A DNA stretch of 64,000 nucleotides, from contig NC_090444.1 in assembly GCF_031143425.1 (NCBI RefSeq), positions 1,315,159,324-1,315,223,323 of the forward strand, given 5' to 3'. The DNA comes from Pleurodeles waltl. Lineage: Eukaryota; Chordata; Amphibia; Caudata; Salamandridae. Positions 19,990-30,344 of this stretch are shown here, piece after piece (the stretch's first letter is position 1; the number at the start of each line of letters is the position of its first letter). Both the position numbers and the translations under genes were made by a program. Below the pieces are notes generated by a model, which saw only the letters and a list, made by a program, of their open reading frames with translations, had not been told where the DNA came from and ran no database searches.

Positions 19990-21312
19990 TGGGCCGGCTG
20001 AGCTAGAGGCCAAAATCCACAGGTAGGCACTTTGCAAAAAACACCTCTGTTTTCTGTGAAAAAATGTGATGTGTCCACGTTGTGTTTTGGGCCATTTCCT
20101 TTCGTGGGCGCTAGGCCTACCCACACAAGTGAGGTACCATTTTTATCGGGAGACTTGGGGGATCGCTGGGTGGAAGGAAATTTGTGGTTCCTCTCAGATT
20201 CCAGAACTTTCTGTCACCGAAATGAGAGGAAAAAGTGTTTTTTTGGCCAAGTTTTGATGTTTGCAAAGGATTCTGGGTGACAGAACCTGGTCACAGCCCC
20301 ACAAATCACCCCATCTTGGATTCCCATAGGTCTCAAGTTTTCAAAAATGCACAGGTTTGGTAGGTTTCCCTAGGTGGCGGCTGAGCTAGAGGCCAAAAGC
20401 TACAGGTAGGCACTTTGCAAAAAACACCTCTGTTTTCTTTCAAAAAATGTGATGTGTCCACGTTGTGTTTTGGGGCATTTCCTGTCACGGGTGCTAGGCC
20501 TACCCACACAAGTGAGGTATAATTTTTATCTGGAGACTTGGGGGAACGCTGGGTGGAAGGAAATTTGTGGGTCCTCTCAGATTCCAGAACTTTCTGTCAC
20601 CGAAATGTGAGGAAAACATGTTTTTTTAGCCAAATTTTGAGGTTTGCAAAGGATTCTGGGTAACAGAACCTGGTCAAAGCCCCACAAGTCACCCCATCTT
20701 GGATTCCCCTAGGTCTCTAGTTTTCAAAAATGCACGGGTTTGGTAGCTTTTCCTAGGTGCCGGATGAGCTAGAGGCCAAAATCTACAGGTAGGCACTTTG
20801 CAAAACACACCTCGGTTTTCTGTCAAAAATTGTGATGTGTCCACGTTGTGTTTAGGGGCATCTCCTGTCGTGGGCGCTAGGCCTACCCAAACAAGTGGGG
20901 TATCAGTTTTATCGGGAGGCTTGGGGGAACGCTGGGTGGAAGGAAATTTGTGGCTCCTCTCAGATTCCAGAACTTTCTGTCACCAAAATGTGAGGAAAAT
21001 GTGTTTTTTTAACCAAATTTTGAGGTTTGCAAAGGATTCTGGGTAACAGAACCTGGTCAGAGCCCCACAAGTCACCCCATCTTGGATTCCCCTAGGTCTC
21101 TAGTTTTCAAAAATGCACAGGTTTGGTAGGTTTCCCTAGGTGCCGGCTGAGCTAGAGGCCAAAATCTACAGGTAGGCACTTTGCATAAAACACCTCTGTT
21201 TTCTTTCAAAAAATGTGATGTGTCCACATTGTGTTTTGGGGCATTTCCAGTCGCGGGCGCTAGGCCTACTCACACAAGTGAGGTATCATTTTTATCGGGA
21301 GACTTGGGGGAA
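19990..21312 (+). repeat. About 383-bp tandem repeat array (TR1), copy A
   Basis: Landmark GAGCTAGAGGCCAAAA recurs at about 19996, 20382, 20763 and 21147. Each unit contains GAGGTACCATTTTTATCGGG or a close variant, and ACTTTCTGTCACC. Open frames of about 82 codons repeat with the unit and are not genes. Confidence 0.85.
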
Positions 21313-22385
21313 CATAGAATAGCAAAATAAGTGTTATTGCCCATTGTCTTTCCCTACATTTTTTCCTTCCAAACATAAGAGAGTGTGTAAAAAAGACGTC
21401 TATTTGAGAAATGCCCTGTAATTCACATCCTAGTATGGTCACCCCGGAATTCAGAGATGTGCAAATAACCACTGCTCCTCAACACCTTATCTTGTGCCCA
21501 TTTTGGAAATACAAAGGTTTTCTTGATAGCTATTTTTCACTCTTTATATTTCAGCAAATGAATTGCTGTATACCGGGTATAGAATGAAAACGCACTGCAG
21601 GGTGCAGCTCATTTATTGGCTCTGGGTACCTAGGGTTCTTGATGAACCTACAAGCCCTATATATCCCCGCAACCAGAGGAGTCCAGCAGACGTAACGGTA
21701 TATTGATTTCGAAAATCTGACATTGCAGGAAAAAGTTACAGAGTAAAACGTAGAGAAAAATTGCTGTTTTTTTCACCTCAATTTCAATATTTTTCTTTTT
21801 CAGTTGTTATTTTCTGTAGGAAACCCTTGTAGGATCTACACAAATGACCCCTTGCTGAATTCAGACTTTCGTCTACTTTTCAGAAATGTTTATGTTTCTG
21901 GGATCCAGCATTGGTTTCATGCCCATTTCTGTCACTGACTGGAAGGAGGCTGAAAGCACAAAAAATTGTAAAAATGGGGTATGTCCCAGTAAAATGCCAA
22001 ATTTGTGTTAAAAAATTGGGTTTTCTGATTCAAGTCTGCCTGTTCCTGAAAGCTGAGAAGCTGGTGATTTTTGCACCGCAAACCCTTTGTTGATGCCATT
22101 TTCAGGGAAAAAACCACAAGCCTTCTTCTGCAGCCACGTTTTCCCATTTGTTTGAAAAAAATGACATTTTCACAGTATTTTGGCTAATTTCTTGGCCTCC
22201 TTCAGGGGAACCCACAAAGTCTGGGTACCTCTAGAATCCCTAGGATGTTGGAAAAAAAGGAAGCAAATTTGGCTTGGCTAGCTTATGTGGACAAAAAGTT
22301 ATGAGGGCCTAAGCGCGAACTGCCCCAAATAGCCAAAAAAATGCCTGGCACAGGAGGGGGAAAGGCCTGGCAGCGAAGGGGTTAA

Positions 22386-23055
22386 AGGGCCGACACAACA
22401 ATATAAATTTAGTGACCTGACTACCTGCATATACACTGCTTTGGTGCCCTGACGTGTCAAAGCAAGCAACTGCAGATATGTGGAAATAATGGTGTAGGAA
22501 TATCAGTAGTTTTTTTAGGTCGATCCTAGGCAGCGTATGCCATGTCTCTTTGAGACATACTATATCTACTCTATGGGCTTTTGTCACGCACACTGCTTTT
22601 CATTGGTTCCTTGATGTGCCTTTCAAAGTTCCTTTCTTTTCATTGGTGAAATGTTATTATTTGTCCCGCCTTTGGGTGTGTTTTTAATTTTCGTGCCAAC
22701 TGGCACTGTTATATGTCCTCCTACTCTTTTGTTTATTTATGGTTTGTTGGCGATTCTTTTTTCTTTCTTCACCCCTACACGTTTATGAAGGACTTCTTTG
22801 TTCACCTGATCCTGTACGCTTCATTAACAGAGTTCAACCATTGCTTTATTATGGCTTTGTTTCCTTTCCATATTTTGTTTTTGACTTGCTGTAGTTCAAC
22901 CATTGCTGTAGTACGGCATTGTTTTCTTCCCTATTTTGTTTTGATATTGTTTAATTTGATTTGTTATGATCTGGGAGAGCTGACGCCCAGACTTGAACCC
23001 TGTTCTCCCGGGAGCCAAAGTTGACAGCTCAGTATGTTGCGCGATAGTTCCTATT
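22386..23055. other. Flank of Gypsy insertion with tandem tRNA-like units
   Basis: AT-rich sequence. 22778-22960 recurs in diverged form at 28330-28505 (shared GTTCACCTGATCCTGTACGC). A unit of about 118 bp with CTTGAACCCTG and GTTGACAGCTC (about 22960-23050) recurs on the other side of the Gypsy element at about 27815-27925 and 27930-28045. The minus strand has a GGTTCAAGTC B-box-like sequence, so a tRNA-derived SINE origin is possible but not shown; I could not fold a cloverleaf. Confidence 0.4.
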
Positions 23056-23338
23056 TGTAACATGCTGTATTGTTATGCTTTACTGGTATTTCTTTTTATG
23101 TCATATTGTGTTTCTTTATTTGTGTTTGTTCACTTTTGGTTTCTCTCGTGCCCTGTCTGCGTCAGCAAACATTCAGAGTTCGAGAAGTCGAGCCATTGGC
23201 AGTTGCCGACAGACTCTTGACTTGGATGGTTGTGTTGCTTACGCCATCGTGGGTCCTCGTATCGGAATAAATATTCTTGAAACTACTTCTTCGCATCGGA
23301 CCTTTTTATTCATGTTTACACCCATATTCACTCCTATA
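23056..23338 (+). repeat. Gypsy 5' LTR
   Basis: Starts TGTAACATGCTG and ends ACTCCTATA. It includes an AATAAATATT polyadenylation signal near 23267. Ends are TG...CA in the 3' copy and TG...TA here, the last base pair having changed. Confidence 0.9.
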
Positions 23339-23343
23339 TTTTA

Positions 23344-23360
23344 TGGTACCAGGAGTGGGG
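23344..23360 (+). promoter_or_regulatory. Gypsy primer-binding site (tRNA-Leu type)
   Basis: TGGTACCAGGAGTGGGG starts five bases after the LTR. It matches the primer site used by many vertebrate Gypsy elements that prime with tRNA-Leu. Confidence 0.82.
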
Positions 23361-23876
23361 TGAAGGGTGTATTCTCGGAGGACAGACATTTTTGCGAGGA
23401 TTCACCGACCCAACCTTCTGTACGGGGCAGAATATCGGCACAAGAAGTAAGAAACGAGGATGTTGCGTGAGTAAAACAGTTTCCGGTTGCCTGAAGCACT
23501 TGATGAGCGCTTAATTTTCAATCTTTGCATTGTGCTCTTTATTTTGAGATCTGTTCTAGAACTTTCGCAGAGCGTTTTGTGCTTCACATTTTAAATCGTG
23601 TAATTTGCTCAAGAATTCATTGAACATCTCCAAGAGCAGCGCACTAGGAGCTGTGTTGTCTTCATAAACTATTATTTTCCTCTAGCACCTCAGAGGCTTC
23701 TGTCAAAGGACAATATTATAGTGCATTTCACACATTCCTTGTTTTGCAAGACTGTTGTTCAGGACATTTCAGGATAATCTTAATCCTTGTATGCGTTTTA
23801 ACTGTTACCTACGCGCACCTTTTCCCACATCCTCGCCAATCTTGAGTTGGATTTACATATAGTTATTTTTACAACC

Positions 23877-24811
23877 ATGGCGTCTTCTCAAGATGTTGTC
23901 CAGCCTCCGCCCTTTTTACAGAAGGGTGGGAAGCCTGATTTGAAATGGTCTGAGTGGCTGAGAATTTTTGAGAATTATCTCACAGCCATTGATGCCATCG
24001 AGTTCTCACCAGCAAGTAAAATGGCCTTGCTGTTTAACCACTTGGGGGTAGCGGGTCAACAAGTTTTTGACAATTTACCACCCATACCTACGCCTCCATC
24101 GATGGTGCAGTGTGGAATGTATTTGAGGAGGGGAAAGTTAGAATGATGAGACAGTATACTGATGAATCTAGAGTGCTATTAGAGAGATTCAATTTACCAT
24201 GTGTAAGCAGTCAGCTGACGAGTCTGTGGAAGAATATGCTGCTATGTTACGTGTGCTAGCATCTAAATGTGATTTTGGTGCCAATGTATATATAAGAGAT
24301 CAATTTGTCTTTTATTGCTTCTCGAAGAAAATTCAAGAGCGCCTATTAGCTTGCTGCAATCCAACATTGGACAAGACTATTGATATCTCTAAAAGTATTG
24401 AAAGATCTATAGTCTCTTCTAACATTCTTTCCAACCATAATCCTCATTTGGCAGTCAGCTGTGTGTCAGGGGAGGATTCTGTTTGTACTATCAGCGACAA
24501 ATCTCAAAGAAACAGGAGGAATCCAGGTCAGAGTACTGGCACCGCTGTTTGTTACAGATGTGGTTCTTATAATCGCATTGGGAATTGCCCATCATGTCCT
24601 GCTTTAAACAAGAAATGCTTGAAGTGTCGTAAAGTGGGTCATTTAAAAAAAAATTGCAGAATAAGCAAATTCAAGCCTGGTTTGGGCAACGATGTATCTA
24701 AATTGCGAATCAGTAACGCATATATGAATGAGTCCGAAGAGGATGTTTCTGAGCGTGTTGGAAGATTGTCTAATGTAGTACTGACTGTGGATATACATAA
24801 CGAATTGGACA
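23877..24811 (+). pseudogene. Gypsy Gag, frameshifted
   Basis: Structural protein that packages the element RNA. The likely start is the ATG at 23877 in ACAACCATGG, giving MASSQDVVQPPPF; the frame is open 10 codons upstream but lacks that context. The first part (KWSEWLRIFENYLTAI) runs to about 24108. Then the reading shifts to a second frame (WNVFEEGKVRMMRQYTDES) and to a third from about 24180 (CKQSADESVEEYAAMLRVLA). The C-terminus has a degenerate knuckle (CYRCGSYNRIGNC, His replaced) and a perfect CX2CX4HX4C knuckle at 24616-24657. From there the frame runs on into protease without a stop. Confidence 0.85.
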
Positions 24812-26388
24812 CCAAAGTAGAGAGTATTAAGGGACCCATATGTGAGGCAAGCATTGATGGGAAGCAGTTAGTTGTCATGGCCGATTCAGGAGCTCCAGTG
24901 ACCATAATAGCAGATAAAACTTACTTTTCATTATGGCCACAGTCAAATAGTTTGGAATGTCCCGATATCAATCCCAAAGCTTTTGGTGATCAAGATATAG
25001 ACTTGTCGAGATATTTCTGGCCAGAATTTACAATCTTAGGGAAACGTGTGCACATTAAAGTGTATGTAGCTGTTAATGGGAGCAATATCGTGGGTTGGAG
25101 GGATTTGGCCAAACTAGGTACTGTTTTACGTCCTGGCCATGACGCAACCATTGCACTAGCAGATGTGCCAGAAAGTTGCAGCTCTGTTATGGCAGTGTTG
25201 TCGTTCGAGTCAGTCCTTGAAGAATTAAAACTCCAATTTCCTAAAGTATTTCTAGATAAAGTTGGTAATGTTAGAGGTTTTGAACACTGCATTAAACTCA
25301 AAAAAGGAGCTTTTCCCGTGATTCACAAGGTTAGACCAGTACCTTTGAGCATCAGACATAACTTGAGAGAACTACTGGATAGATTGATTGATGAAGGTAT
25401 AATCTCCCCTACTGACTCTTCTGAGTGGGTCTCACCCATCGTTCTTACTAAGAAGAGATAAGGGGATTTGAGATTATGTGTGGACTTAAGATCACTTAAC
25501 ATAAACACACTAATTGACTGCCATCCCCTTCCTCACATACATGAGTTAATTACTAGCATAGGTAACTCTAAATGCTTTTCTACCATTGACCTACACTCAT
25601 CATACCATCAGATACCTTTGAGTGAAGAGTCCCAAACACACACCACTTTCGTAAATCCTTTTGGTGCATATAAGTATTACAGGCTTCCATTCGGGTTGGC
25701 TTCTGCAGCCAGTGTATTCCAAAAAATGATGGACACTTTGTTTAGCAGTTTGGACAACGTTGTGGCTTTCCAAGATGATATTTTGGTTCACACGGTTACA
25801 CCAGAGGAGCATATTACAGTTTTGGGCAAAGTTTTTAGTATATTACAATCATATGGCATGACGGTAAAAGCAGAGAAGTGCAAAATTATGGTTGAACAGG
25901 TAGAGTATCTTGGTCACACGATTTCTGCTGACGGAATAAAACCAAAACTCTGCAATTTGGAAGCCATCAAAAATGCCCCTGCCCCTTCAGATAAGGATGC
26001 ACTGTGTTCATTTATGGGACTGTGCGAATACTATGCACGCTTTGTACCCGGGTATGCGTTAATAGTCCAACCTTTGAGATCCATTCTCAAGAAGGGTGAA
26101 AGGTTCATTTGGAATGAGCAAATTGATGTAACTTTCCAGAAAGTGAAGGATTTGGTGTTAACTGCACCTTCACTAAAACCTTTTGTCCCTTCAGGAGAAT
26201 CGTTCATAGCTGTGGATGCTAGCTTAAAAGGTTTAGGAGCCGTCTTCGGGCAGTTAGTTGATGGGAAAGAAAACACTGTGGCTTTTGCTTCTAGGTCTCT
26301 TTCGGAAGCAGAGAATAATTACAGCACTATAGAAAGAGAAGCTCTAGTTTGTGCGTGGGCTGTAGAAAAATTCAAGACGTACATATAG
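24812..26388 (+). pseudogene. Gypsy Pol: protease and reverse transcriptase / RNase H, broken
   Basis: Protease active site MADSGAPVTII, with Asp at 24883-24885 (DSG instead of the commoner DTG). The reverse transcriptase begins near 25300 (HKVRPVPLSIRHNL) and reaches SSEWVSPIVLTKKR, then a TAA at 25459-25461. It continues in the same frame with LRLCVDLRSLN, FSTIDLHSSYHQIPL, YYRLPFGLASAASVFQKMMD and the catalytic FQDD at 25768-25779. RNase H begins FIAVDASLKGLGAVF (about 26200) and contains ENNYSTIEREALVCAWAVEKF. A TAG at 26386 ends this open part. FQDD in place of YxDD occurs in some Gypsy lineages and is not by itself a defect. Confidence 0.9.
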
Positions 26389-27507
26389 GGTAGAAAATGT
26401 GATGTGTTAACCAACCACAAGCCGTTAGTGTAGCTTCTAAGCGGTAATGGTCTAGGAAAAGCTTCTGCTCGTTTGGCGCAAATTTTATCTAAATTACAGG
26501 AGTACAATTTGAGTGTCAAATACATACAAGGAGGAAAGAACATTCGTGCTGACTGTTTGTCCCGTATGCTGTTACAATCTCCCAGTGGGGAAACAGAGAG
26601 TCATGAGAATGAGTGTGTGGTTGGTTTGGTTGAAGCTGTCTCAGCTTGTGATGGCAGAATTACTGTTGATGAATGGAAGACAGCCATGGCGGAAGACAAA
26701 GTGCTGTCTTGTGTGTCTCACTTCGTCAACAGTGGTTGGCCTTCAGAGAAGACTTTAGATAGTGAAATGAGAACTTTCAAACAAGTGGCGGGTGAATTAT
26801 CATCTGAAAATGATGTTTGTATTAGAGGTGATTTCTTTATTCCTCCTAACAGACTTCGAAATAAAATTATGAAAATTGCCCAACTTGGGCATTTGGGGAT
26901 TTCGACTATGGTAAAAAAACTGAAAGCATCATATTGGTGGCCTGGTTTAAACAAGCAAGTTTCGCACTTTGTTGAAAATTGTAATCATTGTGCTGTATCT
27001 GACAAGCACTGGAAGAATCACACCAAACCTTTACATCCTGTCCCTTTTCCTAGTAAAGCATGGGACAGCTTAGCCATTGATTATTCAGGTCCATTTTACA
27101 TTTTACCTAGAGAAATGAGGTTCTTAATTGTACTTTTTGACTATTTCTCAAAATGGATCTATTATTCATTTGTTGAATCTTCAGATTCTGAATTTGCTAT
27201 AGCATTTTTGGAGAGAATATTCCATCAAGAAGGTACACCAACATCTATAATAACTGATAATGGAGTACATTTTACGTCCCATAAGATGGAAGCTTTTCTT
27301 GAAAAATATGGCATTAAGCACTCACAGGTAGCACTGTACAGTCCTACATCTAATGGTTTGGTGGGAAGGGCCAACTGCATTTTAAAAGAGGGGATACAGA
27401 CAGCTGTTGCCATGAATGTAAATGTTGCACATTTTGTTCAAGAAAAAATTTGGGCGTCTTCTAGATTTAGTGATTACCTGATGAATTTACTTTCCTTTCA
27501 TTATTAG
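26389..27507 (+). pseudogene. Gypsy RNase H tail and integrase, catalytically changed
   Basis: Same frame as the preceding Pol part. A second TAG lies at 26431-26433 within TNHKPLV...LL. The RNase H tail is LQEYNLSVKYIQGGKNIRADCLSR. The integrase zinc-binding region shows GHLGISTMVKKLKASYWWPGL and CNHC (its first His is Gln). In the core, the first Asp is at 27079-27081 (AIDYSGPF) and the second at 27256-27258 (IITDNGVHFTS). The third position, 35 residues on, is Gly (27364-27366) instead of Glu. The protein stops at 27507, soon after the core; the usual C-terminal region is missing, apparently deleted up to the polypurine tract. Confidence 0.88.
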
Positions 27508-27519
27508 GAGGGAAGGTGA
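27506..27519 (+). promoter_or_regulatory. Gypsy polypurine tract
   Basis: AGGAGGGAAGGTGA immediately precedes the 3' LTR, the expected place for the plus-strand primer. Confidence 0.8.
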
Positions 27520-27802
27520 TGTATCATGCTGTATTGTTATGCTTTACTGGTATTTCTTTTTATGTCATATTGTGTTTCTTTATTTTTGTTCGTTCACTTT
27601 TGGTTTCTCTCGTGCCCTGTCTGCGTCAGCAAACATTCCGAGTTCGAGAAGTTGAGCCATTGGCAGTTGCCGACAGACTCTCGACTTGGATGGTTGTGTT
27701 GCTTACGCTGTCATGGGTCCTTGTATCAGAATAAATATTCTTGAAACTACTTCATTGCATCTGACCTTTTTATTCATGTTTACACCCATATTCAGTCCTA
27801 CA
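27520..27802 (+). repeat. Gypsy 3' LTR
   Basis: 283 bp, TGTATCATGCTG to CAGTCCTACA, followed by the second CTATT duplication. Confidence 0.92.
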
Positions 27803-29323
27803 CTATTGTCTTTCAATTTTGTTTAATTTCATTTGTTACGATCAGGGAGAGCAGATGCCGAGACTCGATTCCGGTTCCCCAGTCTAAAAGTTGGCAGCTC
27901 TGTATGTTGCGCCACATTTCCTATTTTGTTTCGATATTGTTTTATTTTATTTGTTACAATCGTCGATAGCTGACACGCTGATTTGAAACTGGTTGCCCAG
28001 TCCCAAAGTCGGCAGCTTCATATTTTGCGCCACATTCAACCCCTCCCACCATATTATTTGTTGATCAACTGCTGCCAACATTGTACCTGGCAAGTGTCAA
28101 TCCTTGTGTGGGTTACGGAAAATTAGTAACATATCTTACTTTATGCGAGATGTAAGCACTCTGCAGAGCTATCCATGGCAGGGCTCAGAAACAACACCGA
28201 TCATATAAATAAGTCAATCCTATTTGCAACTGCTAGGTTGACACCTCTGCAACCACATCTGGTACCACCCTCTTCCCACCCACATCCCATCCAGAATCGG
28301 GTAGCATCAGGGCATTTTCTCTTCCTCATCCTGTACACGTTCATGAAGGGTTTCTTTGTTCACCTGATCCTGTACGCTTAATGAAGGGAGTTCAACAATT
28401 GCTGTAGTACGGTATTGTTTCCTACCGTATTTTGATTTGATTCACCGGAGTTCAACCATCGATATAGTAAGGCATTGTTTCCTTTCCTATTTTGTTTCAA
28501 TATTGTTTATGCAGCTACATTTAAGCACGTATATTTACTCTCTATACTGTAGTCAAATTAATCTTTGGTTCATAAACTGCAGATGCTGAGGGGATGTAAA
28601 ACATGCCACAAGCATCTGGCGGTTTGTGCTCAGCTCTATTTCAGTGCAATCAATGGCCTGCCAAAAATAGGGCTGCACTGCACCTATGAAACATTGTGAA
28701 GTCTGCATTCCCCTAGTTTACAAGTGTAAACAATAAAGATAAAAGGGGTCATCTGTAATGCAGGTGGAGCCGTTTAATACATTAGAGAATGTTAATTTAT
28801 GTGCAATATTTGGTAACAATGTAATCAGTTGCAGAACAAGATGCATTGGTATATCATAAGAATGTAGTAAACTGTGGTAGTCGATGACTATTGTTTGGTT
28901 ATTGTCACTTTAATACTCTCAAAATAACAAATAAAATGGGCTACTCTGTTTGGCATGTATGTGCCTGGAACGGGAAGCAAAGCACACCTGTAAAAACAGA
29001 GCGACACATTGTAGATCGTGCATTGGTTTATGTATGAAATAGTCTGAGACAGCTGCTCTTATTAGGGGCTTGCTGAAACACACTGCATGACCCAGTGTGA
29101 AGTAATTGCATAGCTCTCCAATTCTTGGTGGCACAGCACCCAGTATAATGTGCTGCATGGCTAAACACTTATAAGGTGCATAACCCAGTGTGTAGTAATT
29201 GTATAGCACTTCAATTTCTGGTTGCAAAGCACCCAGGATAATGTGCTGCATGGCTAAACACTTATAAGACCCCACAGGCGAGACCTATTGGCTATGTCAA
29301 TGCTTAGCTAGGAGATTATAAGT
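27803..29323. other. Non-coding flank with tandem tRNA-like units and a 93-bp duplication
   Basis: 27803-28045 holds two diverged 118-bp units matching the one left of the Gypsy element. 28330-28505 repeats 22778-22960. About 29085-29275 holds two copies of a 93-bp unit with ATAATGTGCTGCATGGCTAA at 29147 and 29240; this makes an internally repeated minus-strand open frame that I do not call a gene. The rest shows nothing. Confidence 0.45.
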
Positions 29324-30344
29324 TTAACCCCTTCGCTGCCAGGCCTTTTCCCCCTCCTGTGCCGAGCCTTTTTTTGGCTATTTGGGGCAGTTCGCGCTTA
29401 GGACATCCTAGGGATTCTAGAGGTACCCAGACTTTGTGGGTTCCCCTGAAGGAGACCAAGAAATTAGCCAAAATACAGTGAAATTTTTGTTTTTTTCAAA
29501 AATATTGGAAAAAAGGGCTGCAGAAGGCAGCTTGTGTTTTTTTCCCTGAAAATGGCATCAACAAAGGGTTTGCGGTGGCAAGATCACCATCTTCCCAGCT
29601 TTCAGTAACAGGCAGACTTGAATTGGAAAACCCAATTTTTCAATACAATTTTGACATTTTACTGGGACATACCCCATTTTTACTATTTTTTGTGCTTCCA
29701 GCCTCCTTCCAGTTAGTGACCAAAATGGGTGAGAAACCAATGCTGGATCCCAGAAAGCTAAACATTTCTGAAAGGTAGACACAATTCTGAATTCAGCAAG
29801 GGGTCATTTGTGTACATCCTACAAGTGTTTCCTACAGAAAATAACAGCTGAAATAAAACAAATTGAAATTGAGGTAAAAAAAACAGCAATTTTTCTCCAC
29901 ATTTTACTCTGTAACTTTTTCGTGCGATCTCAGATTTTTTAAAGCAATATACCGATACGTCAGCTGGACTCTTCTGGTTGCGGGGATATATGGGGCTTGT
30001 AGGTTCATCAAGAACTCTAGGTACCCAGAGCCAATATAAGAGCTGCACCTTGCAATGGGTTTTTATTCTATACCGGGTATACAGCAATTATTTGCTGAAA
30101 TATACAAAGGGAAAAATAGGTATCAAGAAACCCTTTGTATTTCCAAAATGGCCACAAGATAAGGTGTTGAGAAGCAGTGGTTATTTGCACATCTCTGAAT
30201 TCCGGGGTGCCCATACTAGCATGTGAATTGCAGGGCATTTCTCAAATAGACGTCTTTTTTACACACTGCCTTACATTTGGAAGGACACAATGTAGAGAAA
30301 GACAAGGGGCAATAACACTTGTTTTGCTATTCTGTGTTCCCCCA

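Larger units (their letters stand above)
18851..22385 (+). mobile_element. TTAA-target giant non-coding element, copy A
   Basis: Bounded by TTAA at 18851-18854 and 22382-22385. Left terminus AACCTCTCGGGTGCC, right terminus GGCAGCGAAGGGG. Order from left: three hairpins (19003-19212), GC-rich palindromic repeats (about 19213-19989, five units), about 3.5 units of a 383-bp repeat (about 19990-21312), and a unique block (21313-22381). TTAA targets and short CCC-type inverted ends are those of piggyBac-class transposons. No transposase is present, so this would be non-autonomous. Copies C (same orientation) and B and D (opposite orientation) share the plan. Confidence 0.75.
23056..27802 (+). mobile_element. 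Ty3/Gypsy LTR retrotransposon, complete but inactivated
   Basis: 4747 bp with two LTRs of exactly 283 bp and a perfect 5-bp duplication CTATT (23051-23055 and 27803-27807). The primer-binding site fits tRNA-Leu. Then come gag with a zinc knuckle, protease, reverse transcriptase, RNase H and integrase, and a purine-rich tract before the 3' LTR. The LTRs differ at about 16 sites (roughly 5-6 percent), so this is not a recent insertion. Two frameshifts in gag, three in-frame stops in pol, and a replaced integrase catalytic residue make it dead. It has no envelope gene. Confidence 0.93.

Noticed and set aside
22960..23050. Functional tRNA gene on the minus strand
   Set aside because: A B-box-like sequence is present but I could not form acceptor and T stems; copies are diverged tandem units.
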